64,000 nt of DNA from DATARH01 sp963734125 (GCA_963734125.1 CAVTGB010000036.1:30994-94993), one strand, 5' to 3'; positions 18,398 to 28,132 are shown, numbered from the stretch's first letter. A program made the numbers and translations. The notes: generated by a model not told the origin, from the sequence alone.

Positions 18398-18883
18398 GTG
18401 CCGAGCTTCGATATTGTGTCCCGGGTCGACATCGCCGAAGTCGACAATGCCCTTGCCGGCATCAACCGCGAGATCGCCACCCGCTTCGACTTCAAGGGCA
18501 GCAAATGCACGATTTCGCGGAACGAGAGCGAGATCGCGGTCGTCGCCGATGACGAATTGAAGCTGAAACAGGTGCACGAACTCCTGAAGGTGCATCTGAC
18601 CCGGCGCAAGGTCGAGCCTGGGGCGCTCGACTATAAAAATCCGGAGAAGGCGGCGGGCAATACCGTGCGCCAGACGATTGCGTTGCGCCAGGGCATCGAC
18701 GCGGACCTGGCACGGCGCCTGGTGCGTGAGATCAAGGACAGGAAGCTCAAGGTACAGGCGGCCGTCCAGGGCGGCGAATTGCGCATCACCGGCAAGAAGC
18801 GCGACGACCTGCAGGACGCGATCGCGCTCGTTCGCGGGCTGAAAATCGAGCAGCCGCTGCAGTATCTGAATTTTCGCGAGTAG
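18398..18883 (+). CDS. yajQ: YajQ family nucleotide-binding protein
   Basis: A 161-residue protein, full length for the family, from GTG 18398. PSFDIVSRVDIAEVDNAL, RFDFKGSKCTI and the C-terminal QPLQYLNFRE are near-invariant in YajQ. Members form two ferredoxin-like domains; one homologue in Xanthomonas binds cyclic di-GMP and acts on transcription. The function in this organism is inferred only from family. Confidence 0.95.
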   Translation: MPSFDIVSRVDIAEVDNALAGINREIATRFDFKGSKCTISRNESEIAVVADDELKLKQVHELLKVHLTRRKVEPGALDYKNPEKAAGNTVRQTIALRQGIDADLARRLVREIKDRKLKVQAAVQGGELRITGKKRDDLQDAIALVRGLKIEQPLQYLNFRE

Positions 18884-18979
18884 GGCACGCCCGGCAGCGC
18901 GGCGGCCGGCAGCGTCGGCGGAACTTGATCGCGGCGCGCCCAGCCGCTATCTAGGCGGCGGCCCGGAACTCAGACAGCA

Positions 18980-19055
18980 GTCCCCTTCGTCTAGAGGCCC
19001 AGGACACCGCCCTCTCACGGCGGCAACACCGGTTCGAATCCGGTAGGGGACGCCA
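18980..19055 (+). tRNA. tRNA-Glu (CTC)
   Basis: The 76 bases form a cloverleaf with acceptor GTCCCCT/AGGGGAC, anticodon stem CCGCC/GGCGG with loop CTCTCAC (anticodon CTC), and T arm ACCGG-TTCGAAT-CCGGT. CCA is encoded. Confidence 0.95.
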
Positions 19056-19282
19056 ATTTCTAAAAATTCAGCTATATCATTAGGTTGGAAGCCGCGCTGC
19101 CTGCCGGATTGTATATTGGCTTTGTATATTTTTTGTGCAGCGCTCGGCTGGCTGCGGTGGTCGGCTTCGTATCGCCGGCGCCGCCGTCACCCTTGCATAA
19201 GGGCGGGCCGCTTCCCTCCGGATGGCACGATTGAGATAGAAGTGGTCAGCGCCAGCTTTGGGTACAGTAGGATTAGACTAGG

Positions 19283-19766
19283 ATGTTCCATTGGGTGTCG
19301 AAGGCCTCGGCTCGCGCGCAGGATCAGAGCTTCAGCATCACCCTTGAGCACGACTACGCTCCCACGCTCAAGCCAATTGAGTTGGCACCGCAGGAGATAA
19401 CCCGCGTCTTCCTCAACCTGTTCGGCAACGGGTTCTACGCGGCCAATAAGCGGGTGCGGGAGAATGGCAGCGGATCGTTCCGGCCAACCCTGACCGTGGC
19501 GACGCGCGATCTCGGCCGTTGAGGTCCGCGTCCGCGACAACGGCACCGGCATCCCACCCGACATCCGCGACAAGCTGTTCCAGCCGTTCTTCACGACGAA
19601 GCCGACTGGCGAGGGCACGGGCCTCGGCCTCTCGATCAGCTACGACATCGTCACGCAACAGCATGGCGGGACAATTGAGGTCGATAGCCGGGTCGGCGAG
19701 TTCACCGAGTTCATCATCCGCCTGCCACGCAGCCCGCAAGCCGCCAGGACGGGTGCCACGGCATGA
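19283..19766 (+). pseudogene. Remnant of a histidine kinase (ATPase domain)
   Basis: Only the end of a kinase is left. One frame gives the N-box (EITRVFLNLFGNGFYAANKR near 19410-19455); after a one-base shift near 19510 a second frame gives VRDNGTGIPPDIRDKLF, FFTTKPTGEGTGLGLSISYD and GGTIEVDSRVGEFTEFIIRLP, the G1 and G2 boxes. The sensor and phosphoacceptor parts are missing, and the DNA upstream has no kinase coding in any frame. Its stop overlaps the response regulator start (ATGA, 19763-19766), so the pair was once an operon. Confidence 0.8.
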
Positions 19767-20140
19767 GCGTCAGTATCCTGGTCCTGGTCGTGGACGACGA
19801 ACCCGACGTGGCCGACCTCTTTCGCCAGCGCTTCCGCCGCCCGCGACGGCACCTATGTGATGCACTTTGCTGGATCGGGCGAGCAGGCGTTGGACCTGCT
19901 GACCGACGGCATCGAGCCAACCCTGATCGTCATCCTGTCGGACATCAACATGCCGGGGTTGGACGGGCTGGCGCTCTTGCAGGAGATAAAGACCCGGTGG
20001 CCCGACCTGCCGGTCATGATGGTAACCGCCTATGGCGACGATGAGCGCCGCCGCCGGGCCAGCGAACTCGGGGCCTTCGATTTCCTCAGCAAGCCGGTCG
20101 AAAGGCTCAGCTGCGCCAACTGCGAACGGCAGCGCACTGA
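19763..20140 (+). pseudogene. Response regulator receiver domain with two frameshifts
   Basis: The frame starting at ATG 19763 gives VSILVLVVDDEPDVADLFRQRF, including the acidic pair. After a shift near 19833 another frame gives the phosphoacceptor block VILSDINMPGLDGLALLQEI, then VTAYGDDERRRRASELGAFDF and SKPV. Near 20100 the first frame returns with AQLRQLRTAAH and a stop at 20138-20140, the usual end of this family. The two shifts compensate, but the middle is out of frame, so no full receiver is made as written. An alternative stop in the middle frame is at 20162. Confidence 0.75.
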
Positions 20141-20162
20141 GAAACAGCGCTCGCTCGAATGA

Positions 20163-20669
20163 CCGCTCACGCGTCTGCGACGATCCGTCCACGGGCCGGA
20201 CTAAACGTCGGCTTGGGGGCACCCGATTTCGGCAGTTCGCCCCGGCTGCCGCGAAGGTCCGCTTGGGAGGGGCCCATCGGACCTTGCTCCGGCCCCGGCT
20301 ACGGAGCGGAGGGACCGTGCTCGACCTCCTCGAATGCCCGGCGAGGGGTGGGGCGGTTGTTCGTCGCGCTTCTGGCCGGCATGCCGCAGCTCGCTCCGCT
20401 CTTCCACCGGGCGTTTCCACGGGTCAGCCCGCCGGTCTTTGGGCGCGCGGTCACCCGGATCGAGCGCCGGTTGCGGATCCCCGACACGGACGCTCACGCC
20501 ATCCCCTGAGCTGGCCTCACCCCGATTGACCATGCCGCCTTTGACGCCCGCCATAACCGGGCCGACATTCATGGTTAATGCCTTGAGAGCCTATGGCGTG
20601 CATGACATTCTTGGGGCCGCATTTGGGGGCACCCCGGGCTGAGATGATCGGGGCACGAAAGGGGGCCCG
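20163..20669 (+). other. Stretch without a recognisable gene
   Basis: Open frames here (for example 20159-20509) have the Arg/Pro/Ser-rich make-up of chance frames in GC-rich DNA and match no family I know. The last ~100 bases are the probable leader of the repeat protein that starts at 20670; an AAGGGGG ribosome binding site ends five bases before its GTG. Confidence 0.5.
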
Positions 20670-23565
20670 GTGTCGACAATCAGCAACAAGACGGTCACCC
20701 AGACCGTCACGCTCGGGTCGGTCAACAGCTACCCGACCTACGCCTCGCCGCTGACCATCACCTCGACCGGCGCGGTCGCGGGGACCAGCTTTTACGGGAT
20801 CTTCGGGCCCGCCACCCGCGCCTGGACCGTCACGAACCAGGGCACGGTTACGGCGCCGGGCGACGGCATTTCTCTGACGCTCGGCGGCAGCGTCACCAAC
20901 GGCATCAGCGGCGCAATCGGCGGCCTCATCCAAGGGTACGGTGCCGGGATTTCGATCGGCGGCAGCACCGGCACGATTGTCAATTTCGGCACGGTCACGG
21001 CGACCGGCGCCGCCGGTGTCGGCGTCCATTTGAGCGCCGGCGGCTATGTCATCAACAAGCCGACGGGTACCATTACCGGAAATACCGGAATCACCGTCGC
21101 CAGCAGCGCCATCACGGTAACCAATTTCGGCACGATCGAGGGCGCCGGCGACACGACCATCACCGGCTACCTGAACCCCTTTGGTGATGGTGTCTACCTC
21201 CCCGTCGGCGGCAGCGTCACCAACGCCTCGACCGGCACCATCCGCGGCGCCAACGACGGGGTCTTGATCAACGCTACGGGCGGCGGCACGGTCGTCAACG
21301 CCGGTACGATTATCTCGGGCAACACCAATAATGCGGCGGTCGAGCTCGACGGCGGCGGCGGCATCGGGAATAGCGGCCTGATCGAGGGTTATGGGACCGG
21401 GATCTTCGTCGGCGTTGGGCAGGGGACGATCACCAATTCCGGGACCGTGATCATAACCGGCACAAAAGGCGATGCGATCGCACTATACCGCAGCGGCATT
21501 TTGAACAATTCCGGCCTGGTCAGGGGCGGTGGCGGCGGGGAAGCAGCCGTCGCCATCGGTATATCGGCGGGGGCGCTGGGCACGATCAACAACAGCGGCA
21601 CGATCGTGGCCATCAACGATGCCACCGCAATCAGTTTGAGAACCGGCAACGTCGCGAATGGCGCCAGCGGCTCGAGCGGCGGCCTGATCCAGGGCTACGG
21701 CGTCGGCGTCTCGATCAGCGGCGCCGGCACCGTTGTCAACTTCGGCACGATCACGGCGACTGCCACCAAGGGCATTGGGGTCGATGTGACCCTCGGCACG
21801 GTGACCAATTCCGGCACCGTCGTCTCCGGGACGAACGGTACCGGCATCTACCTCTTCAGCGGCAATGTCACCAATACCAATTCCGGCACCATCATCGCGA
21901 CCGGCCCTTCGGCCACGGCGGTCGTGGTCCGCTACGGCACCTTTTTCAACGACGGGCTGGTCAAGGGTGCAGTTTACGGCATCGAGCTCGGTTTGATCGG
22001 CACGGGTGACGGCACCGGCGCGGTAACCGCGCTGGGCACGGTGAGCGGTGCGATCGGCATCGGCGCGGCGCCGGGCGTCACTGTGGGCTATTCGCTGACC
22101 GTCGGCGGCACGGTGATGTCGACGGCCGGCAGCGCCGGGGACGCGGTAAAACTGGGGAGCGGCAACAATCGGGTTATCCTCGCGCCGGGGGCAAGCTTCG
22201 ACGGCATCGTCGATGGCGGCGTCGGCGGTCAAAACGTCCTCGAATTCGATGCGGGAGCGTATTTTCGCGTCGCACCCGACCAGTTTACCAACTTCCAGAC
22301 CCTTAAACTTGACACCCAGGTGACAATGCGCCTGGAGGCCGGCAAGGCTAAATTTGAGACTCTGATAAATGCCGGGAAGCTCAAGGCTGCATTGGGCAAT
22401 TCGCTCATATTCACGACTGCCAGCGCGGCCGGCGGCGGGATTGTCGAGATTGATGGCGGTGGGACGGTCACGTTCTCGGGCTCGGTGGCCCGTCAGACGC
22501 TCGACTTCGTCACCGTCGGCGGCACCGCGGTCATCGATGATCCGAAGAAGTTTTTCGGAACGATCAGCGGGTTTACGGCGGGCGACAGGATCATTGTCGC
22601 CCCGATCTTCGTCGATTCCGGCCAAACCGAAAGTGGCAACACGTTGCAGATCGGCTTTACCGAGAAAGTGCTGTCGGGCGGCACGGCGAGCGCCACGATC
22701 ATCGACAGCGGCGGCAGCGAGACGGTCAGTGCGGGCGGCCGCGATTTCGGGGCGAGGATCGGCGGCAGGGAAGTCGTCTACGGCACGGCGAGGAACGCCA
22801 CAATCGTCGGCGGCGGCAAACAATATGTCGGGTCGGGCGGGGTGGCCGGCGCGGTCACGGTGACGCACGGCGGCAGCCAGACGGTATTCTCGGGCGGCAC
22901 CACGCGCGGCACCGTGCTCAGCGGCGGGGTCGAGACCGTCCACGGGACCGCGAGCGGCACGACCGTCGACAGCGGCGGGAGCCTCGTCGTCTCGAGCGGC
23001 GGCAAGGCGAGCGGCGGCACGATCCATGGCGGGCTCTTCGAGGTGGCGCGCGGCGGCACCGCGAGCGGCACGGTCAGCTTCGTCAGCGGCGGCACATTGC
23101 AGCTCGACGCCACCGGCTTTACCGGGAAGCTGAAGGGTTTTGGCGCCTCGGATCGGATCGATCTGCGGAACATCGCGTTCGGGTCAGGGACAACCCGAAG
23201 CTTCGCCGCGGCGCCGAGCGGCACCAGCGGCACGCTGACCGTCACCGACGGAACGCACACCATTCACCTGACGCTGCTCGGATCCTATAAGACGAGCAAC
23301 TTCACGCTCTCTTCCGACAATCACAACGGAACCTTGGTCACCGACCCGCCGTCTGCCGGCGGTGCGTCGGAGACGACCTTTGCCGACATCACTCCGGCCG
23401 GGCTGCACGCCGTCGCGGCAATCGCAGCCGATCCGCACAATTATCTACCCGGTGCTATGGCCGACCAGCACGCCCGCAATTGCCCGCCAGACGCTATTTG
23501 CGACCGGCCCGCCCGGCACGTACATCGGCGCCAACCACAATTTGCCGCTGCCCGCGCTGCGCTAG
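20670..23565 (+). CDS. Beta-helix / AIDA-type repeat surface protein, probable +1 frameshift near its end
   Basis: Starts at GTG 20670 after AAGGGGG. About 500 residues of glycine-rich repeats built on N-x-GT-[VI] turns (NFGTVTATG, NSGTIVAIND, NFGTITATA) suggest a right-handed beta-helix. Residues ~670-810 are AIDA-like repeats (DSGGSETVSAGG, HGGSQTVFSGGTT, SGGVETVHGTASG, DSGGSLVVSSGGKASGG). No classical signal peptide and no autotransporter barrel are visible, so export may be by a type I route. As written the frame runs on into the next gene (to 24623), but from ~23440 the next frame gives TPAIARQTLFATGPPGTYIG then ANHNLPLPALR and a stop at 23565, a better ending. Adhesion or matrix function is inference. 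Confidence 0.7.
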
Positions 23566-23597
23566 CCGGGCGGCCGGCGGCTCGCTATAACGCCGGC

Positions 23598-24623
23598 ATG
23601 CGCCGTCCGGCACGTCTCGGCCTTGCGATTGCCGTCCTCGTGGTCGCCGTGTTCGGGGCCTACACCGCCCTGTGGTTTGTCGCCGCCGGACGGATCGAGG
23701 GCGGGGTCGCGCAGTTTGCCCAATCGCTGCACGCGCAAAACCTCGATCTGGCATGGCGAGCAATCCGGGTCGGCGGGTTTCCGCTGGCCTTGCGCGTCGA
23801 GATGAGCGAGGCGCGGCTGCGCGGCCATGCGACGACGCCAGCGAGTGAGGTTGAGGCGCCGCTACTGTCCGCCAGCGCACGGCCGTGGAACCCGCTGGTG
23901 TGGCAAGTGGCGGCGCCGGACGGGCTGAGCGCTGCGGGGACCCTCGCCGGGGGCGCCATCGCCAAGCTGACGGCGCGGCGGGCCAGCGGCACCGTTGCCG
24001 TCGCGTCCAAAGGGGGCGCCACGGTGTGGCTCAATATCGGCGAGCCGGCGAGTGAGGGGAGCGTGCACCTCGCCGCGCGCGACGCCGATCTATGGCTGAT
24101 CGTCCCGCCGCACCCGCCGCAGAGCGATACCGAACCGGATATCGGGCTTGCGCTCGATGTCCGGGCGCTGAGCCTGCCCGCGGTGCCGGCGCCGTTCACC
24201 AACCCGCTCGACGAATTTGCCCTCGGCATGACGGTGATGGGGAAGATCCCGTCCGCCCCGCTGCGCGAGGCCGCCGCGGCGTGGCGCGATTCGGGCGGCA
24301 CCCTCGAACTCAACCATTTGGCGCTGCGCTGGGGCGCGCTCAGGGTCACCGGCTCCGGTACCCTTGCGCTCGACCCCGATCTCCAGCCGATCGGCGCGTT
24401 TTCCGGGGTAATCGAGGGCTATCAGGTGCTGATGAGCGCGCTTGTCGCCGCCGGACGGATGCGCGCCGGCGACGCGCAGCTCGCGCGCCTCGCACTCGCC
24501 ATGCTGGCCAAGGCGGGGCCGGACGGGCGGCCGGAAATCGCGACCTCTTTGACGATGCAGAATGGCGAGATGTATCTCGGCCCGGTGAAGCTCGGAAAGG
24601 CCCCGCGGATCGCCTGGAAGTGA
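23598..24623 (+). CDS. DUF2125 domain protein, membrane-anchored
   Basis: A 341-residue protein from ATG 23598. An N-terminal membrane segment (residues ~6-30, LGLAIAVLVVAVFGAYTALWF) is followed by a periplasmic domain typical of DUF2125 (IRVGGFPLALRVEMSEARL, SARPWNPLVWQVAAPDGL, LTMQNGEMYLGPVKLGKAP). Function is unknown; alphaproteobacteria often carry it beside the aromatic amino acid genes, as here next to tyrA. The ribosome binding site is weak. The frame is continuous with the upstream repeat protein as written, which I take to be the result of a frameshift in that gene. Confidence 0.82.
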   Translation: MRRPARLGLAIAVLVVAVFGAYTALWFVAAGRIEGGVAQFAQSLHAQNLDLAWRAIRVGGFPLALRVEMSEARLRGHATTPASEVEAPLLSASARPWNPLVWQVAAPDGLSAAGTLAGGAIAKLTARRASGTVAVASKGGATVWLNIGEPASEGSVHLAARDADLWLIVPPHPPQSDTEPDIGLALDVRALSLPAVPAPFTNPLDEFALGMTVMGKIPSAPLREAAAAWRDSGGTLELNHLALRWGALRVTGSGTLALDPDLQPIGAFSGVIEGYQVLMSALVAAGRMRAGDAQLARLALAMLAKAGPDGRPEIATSLTMQNGEMYLGPVKLGKAPRIAWK

Positions 24624-24626
24624 TCC

Positions 24627-24971
24627 CTAAGCGGCGCTCTCGGGCGGGCGCTGCGGAGCTTCCGCCCGTTCGTCCATGCCGTAGTCGCGTACCACCGCGG
24701 CGACGCGCAGGCGGTAGGTGCGAAATATGCCGGTGCGGCCGGCGCGCTGCGCGGCGCGGTGCTCTTCGTGCGCGCGCCAGCGCACGACCGCGGCTTCGTC
24801 GCACCAGAACGACAATGACAGGATTTTATCCGGCATTGTGAGGCTCTGAAAGCGCTCAACCGAGATGAAGCCGTCGATCCGTTCGAGCTCGGGACGCAGC
24901 CGCGCGGCGATATCAAGATAATCCTGGCGGCGCGCCGGTTCGGGTTCGACCTCGAAAATCACTGCGTACAT
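24627..24971 (-). CDS. Antibiotic biosynthesis monooxygenase (ABM) domain protein
   Basis: A 114-residue protein from ATG 24969-24971, preceded by GGAGGG. YAVIFEVEPEPARRQDYLDI, IDGFISVERFQSL, SLSFWCDEAAVVRWR and AQRAGRTGIFRTYRL follow the ABM ferredoxin-like pattern, with the His-Glu region HEEHRAAQRAG. Members are small dimeric quinol or haem oxygenases, or of unknown role. It converges with DUF2125, three bases apart at the stops. Confidence 0.87.
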   Translation of the reverse strand: MYAVIFEVEPEPARRQDYLDIAARLRPELERIDGFISVERFQSLTMPDKILSLSFWCDEAAVVRWRAHEEHRAAQRAGRTGIFRTYRLRVAAVVRDYGMDERAEAPQRPPESAA

Positions 24972-25056
24972 TTGGCACCCTCCCACGCCACACCTTTCCG
25001 CGCTCGCTGGAAGCATACCTGGTCGGAAAATCGCGAGCGATGCAAAAGAAGCCGAG

Positions 25057-25129
25057 TTCCCGGCGAAGGCCAGGATCCATCGGTCAAAGGACGGAGCCTT
25101 CTGACATGGGTCCCGGCCTTCGCCGGGAA
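25057..25129. repeat. REP-like palindromic element
   Basis: Two inverted arms (TTCCCGGCGAAGGCCAGGAT and ATGGGTCCCGGCCTTCGCCG at their cores) flank a ~25-base centre. The same arm sequence occurs at 44427-44500, so this is a dispersed intergenic repeat of the kind common in alphaproteobacteria. It lies between ABM and tyrA. Confidence 0.75.
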
Positions 25130-25153
25130 CGCGGAATTATTAGGGAAGGGACG

Positions 25154-26038
25154 TTAGGCCTGTTTGGCTTCGATGATCGAGCGGCGGATCGCACGGGTGC
25201 GGGTGAACCATGTGTGCAGCGTCTCGCCGTCACCCCGGCGGATCGCGCGCTGCAATGCGGTCAAATCCTCGGTGAAGCGCTGCAACAGCTCGAGCACCGC
25301 ATCGCGATTTTCGAGGAAGATGTCGCGCCACATCACCGGGTCGGAGGCCGCGATGCGGGTGAAATCGCGGAACCCGCCGGCGGAAAAGGCAACGACCTCG
25401 GACTGCAGATCCTCGCCGAGCTCGGTCGCCGTACCGACGATCGTGTAGGCGATCAGATGCGGCAGGTGCGAAGTTACCGCCAGCACCTTATCATGGTGCT
25501 CGGCCTCCATCGTCACGACCCGCATGCCGGCCTTCTCCCAAAGCCGAGTGATCTTGGACACCGCCTCGGGCGCGGTTTCGGGGGGCGGCGTAAGGATGCA
25601 CCAGCGATCCCGGAACAGTTCGGCAAACCCCGCCTCGGGCCCCGAATGCTCAGTTCCGGCGACCGGATGGCCCGGGACGAAATGCACCCGGCTCGGCAGT
25701 TCCGGACCGAGGGCCGCGATCGCCGCACCCTTCACCGAGCCGACGTCGGTGACAATGGCGCCCTCGCGCAGCGCCGGCGCGATCCGCCGGCCGATCTCCG
25801 CGTAAGCCGATAACGGCGTTGCGATCACCACCAGATCGGCGCCCTTGACCGCGGCGACGGGGTCGTCATGCGTCTCGTCGGCGAGCCCGAGCCGGCGAAC
25901 GGTCGCCAACGTCTCGGCGCTTCGGGCGCAGGCGATGATCGCAGTCTCCGGCCAGTCGCGCCGCAGCACCCGGGCTAGCGAGGATCCGATCAGCCCGACC
26001 CCGATCAGAGCGACCCGATCAAACAGCCCGGCGCTCAT
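25154..26038 (-). CDS. tyrA: Prephenate/arogenate dehydrogenase
   Basis: It oxidatively decarboxylates prephenate or arogenate on the way to tyrosine. The 294 residues contain an NAD(P)-binding GVGLIGSSLARVL (13-25), VVIATPLSAYAEI, TDVGSVKG, FVPGHPVAGTEHSGPEAG with the catalytic His, and the helical dimer domain SHLPHLIAYTIV and GGFRDFTRIAASDPVMWRDI. No mutase or ACT domain is attached. The start overlaps the hisC stop by four bases, and the chorismate mutase gene is next upstream, so three consecutive aromatic genes form an operon. Confidence 0.95.
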   Translation of the reverse strand: MSAGLFDRVALIGVGLIGSSLARVLRRDWPETAIIACARSAETLATVRRLGLADETHDDPVAAVKGADLVVIATPLSAYAEIGRRIAPALREGAIVTDVGSVKGAAIAALGPELPSRVHFVPGHPVAGTEHSGPEAGFAELFRDRWCILTPPPETAPEAVSKITRLWEKAGMRVVTMEAEHHDKVLAVTSHLPHLIAYTIVGTATELGEDLQSEVVAFSAGGFRDFTRIAASDPVMWRDIFLENRDAVLELLQRFTEDLTALQRAIRRGDGETLHTWFTRTRAIRRSIIEAKQA

Positions 26039-27138
26039 GCCGCGGCCATGAATTCGCTCAGTGCCGCCGCGACGATCTCCATTTCTTCCCCGGTGCCGAT
26101 GGTGATCCGCAGATATTCCGGCAGGCCGTAGGCGCCCATCTGCCGGGTCAAGACCCCGCGCGCCTGGAGAAAGGCAAATGCCGCACTGGCGTTATGGCGG
26201 GGATCATCGGGAAAGCGCGGCAGGACGAAATTGCCGACGCTCGGCGTCAGCGGCAGCCCGAGCGCCAAGAGACGCTCGGAGAACCACGGCAGCCAGCGCT
26301 GATTATGGGCGCGGGCACGCGCGAGCGCGGCGACGTCCTCGACAGCGGCCACCCCGGCCGCCAGAGCTGGTGCGCTGACGTTGAACGGTCCACGGATCCG
26401 GTTCAACACGTCGGCGATCGCCGGCGGGCAATAGGCCCAGCCGAGGCGCAACCCAGCAAGCGCGTATACCTTCGAGAAGGTGCGCAGCATCACGACGTTT
26501 TCCGCCCGGTTGACCAGCGCGATCCCCGGTTCGTAATCGTTGCGGTTGACGAATTCGGCATAAGCCGCATCGACCGCCAGCACGACATGGCGCGGCAACC
26601 CGGCATGGAGGCGCGCCATCTCGTCGGCCGACAGATAGGTCCCGGTCGGATTGTTCGGGTTGGCGAGGAAGACGATGCGGGTGCGCTCGCTCACCCGTGC
26701 CAGGAACCCGTCGACATCGGCGGTGAGCGCGCGCTCGGGCACGGCAACCGGGGTCGCGCCCACCGCCTGCGCGCCGATCGGATACATCAGAAAGCCGTGC
26801 CGGCTGTAGAGCACCTCGCTCCCCGGCCCGGCATAGGCGCGCAGCAGGAGCCCAATCAACTCGTCGGAACCGGAGCCGCACACGATGCGCTCGGGATCGA
26901 GCCCATGATGGCGACCGAGCGCATCCCGCAGTTCCGCTGAGCTGCCGTCGGGATAGCGGTGGATGTCGCCCGCGAGCGCACGATAGGCGGCGACCGCCCT
27001 GGGGCTGGGCCCCAGCGCGCTTTCGTTCGACGCTAGGCGAATCGGCCGCAGGACACCGGGCACCGTCGCCTCCCCACCAACGTAGGGGGCGATGTCGAGG
27101 ATGCCCGGCCTGGGGACCGGGGCGGTCGCGCTCGTCAT
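26035..27138 (-). CDS. hisC: Histidinol-phosphate / aromatic aminotransferase
   Basis: A 367-residue PLP-dependent class II aminotransferase. Seen are RLASNESALGPSP, GSGSDELIGLLLRAY, FLANPNNPTGTY, VDAAYAEFV and the PLP-lysine block RTFSKVYALAGLRLGW. In this position, between chorismate mutase and tyrA, it most likely transaminates prephenate or phenylpyruvate/4-hydroxyphenylpyruvate, though the family also covers histidinol phosphate. The ATGA overlap with tyrA shows translational coupling. Confidence 0.9.
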   Translation of the reverse strand: MTSATAPVPRPGILDIAPYVGGEATVPGVLRPIRLASNESALGPSPRAVAAYRALAGDIHRYPDGSSAELRDALGRHHGLDPERIVCGSGSDELIGLLLRAYAGPGSEVLYSRHGFLMYPIGAQAVGATPVAVPERALTADVDGFLARVSERTRIVFLANPNNPTGTYLSADEMARLHAGLPRHVVLAVDAAYAEFVNRNDYEPGIALVNRAENVVMLRTFSKVYALAGLRLGWAYCPPAIADVLNRIRGPFNVSAPALAAGVAAVEDVAALARARAHNQRWLPWFSERLLALGLPLTPSVGNFVLPRFPDDPRHNASAAFAFLQARGVLTRQMGAYGLPEYLRITIGTGEEMEIVAAALSEFMAAA

Positions 27139-27142
27139 CGGT

Positions 27143-28066
27143 TCAACCTTTTACCGCCGCAGCGGCGATGCCGGACGATGTCGCGGACCCCGCGATCCGC
27201 GGCGACAAGGGCTCTGCCGCGGAGAGCGGCACGGCGTACCCGCCAAACCCCAGGAGCCGGTAGAGCGCCGGCCCGAGGTGGTCTCTAAGGCCAGCCAGGC
27301 GCGGATCGGAAGGCGGCACGAAACCGTCGATCTCGATCAACGTGTTTACCCCCTCGGCGTGCTGGCAAGACGCCATGAAGGTAGGAACGAGGCCGAGCGC
27401 GGACAGCGTCGAGAATATGCGCCCGCGGCTGATGTCCGGCGCATTTTCGGTGGCGATCAGCGTGCGGTCCCGCCCGGTCTCTTGTTGGCGGCCATGGCCG
27501 ATCGCCAATGCGTCGGCGCTGACCGGGCGGGCGTTGCCGCGGGGGCCAAACGGGAGGCGAGCAATGACGTGCGGCGCGTTGTCTTGGGTCGACAAGAGAT
27601 GCCGCCACCAGGGATCGGGCTCCTCTTCTTCCGGCATCGGCAAGACACCGATTGCCGCGTGCCCCTCGGTCAGCGCGCGGATGACCTGCGCGGTCGATCG
27701 GTAGGTCAGCATCGGCGTGTGGCTGCCATAATGATCGCGTGCAAGATCCCAAAAACCCTGCGCTTCGGGCGGCGCATAGACCGCGATCGTGAAGGCGCCC
27801 TGCAGCCGAGTGGTCGCCGCCAGCAACTCGCGCCAGATCCGCACCAGCGTCGCCGGCGGGAACCGGTCATGATTGCGCGCGATCAACCGGCGGATGATTT
27901 CCGCCTCGCGGGCCGGCTGATGCGCGGCGACGCCGCCATTGCCTCGCTTGTGCGCGGCGACGTGCGACACAACGTTAATGCGCTCGACCAGGAGGTCCTG
28001 CAGCCTGTCGTCTATCTCGTCGATGCGTCGGCGTAACTGTTCGAGATCGGACGGGATATCAGACAT
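27143..28066 (-). CDS. Chorismate mutase with divergent prephenate-dehydratase-like C-terminus
   Basis: Residues ~8-90 are an AroQ-type chorismate mutase helix bundle (LRRRIDEIDDRLQDLLVERI, HQPAREAEIIRRL), which converts chorismate to prephenate. Residues ~95-290 are not a standard dehydratase: a stretch such as YRSTAQVIRALTEGHAAIGVLP echoes its substrate-binding fold, and the last ~80 residues (TFMASCQHAEGVNTLIEIDG) look ACT-like, but the usual catalytic Thr-Arg-Phe motif is not seen. It lies five bases upstream of hisC. Inference: the C-terminus may be regulatory or a divergent dehydratase. Confidence 0.78.
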   Translation of the reverse strand: MSDIPSDLEQLRRRIDEIDDRLQDLLVERINVVSHVAAHKRGNGGVAAHQPAREAEIIRRLIARNHDRFPPATLVRIWRELLAATTRLQGAFTIAVYAPPEAQGFWDLARDHYGSHTPMLTYRSTAQVIRALTEGHAAIGVLPMPEEEEPDPWWRHLLSTQDNAPHVIARLPFGPRGNARPVSADALAIGHGRQQETGRDRTLIATENAPDISRGRIFSTLSALGLVPTFMASCQHAEGVNTLIEIDGFVPPSDPRLAGLRDHLGPALYRLLGFGGYAVPLSAAEPLSPRIAGSATSSGIAAAAVKG

Positions 28067-28132
28067 GGTTTCGATCGCTACCGAGGACGGCGATAGTAGT
28101 AGAGTCCCAGATTGGTAAAATCAAAGAAAACG

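Noticed and set aside
18980..20160. Genomic island inserted at tRNA-Glu
   Set aside because: No integrase gene and no duplicated tRNA end were found downstream; the kinase remnants alone do not show integration.
20159..20509. Open frame of 116 codons after the response regulator
   Set aside because: No domain, low-information composition and no ribosome binding site; treated as chance.
20800..22100. CRISPR-like or tandem DNA repeat array
   Set aside because: The periodicity is at protein level (N-x-GT turns) with varied DNA; there are no regular spacers or constant repeat units.
20670..24623. A single 1317-residue repeat-DUF2125 fusion
   Set aside because: DUF2125 has its own membrane start at 23598, and an alternative frame gives the repeat protein a natural end at 23565.
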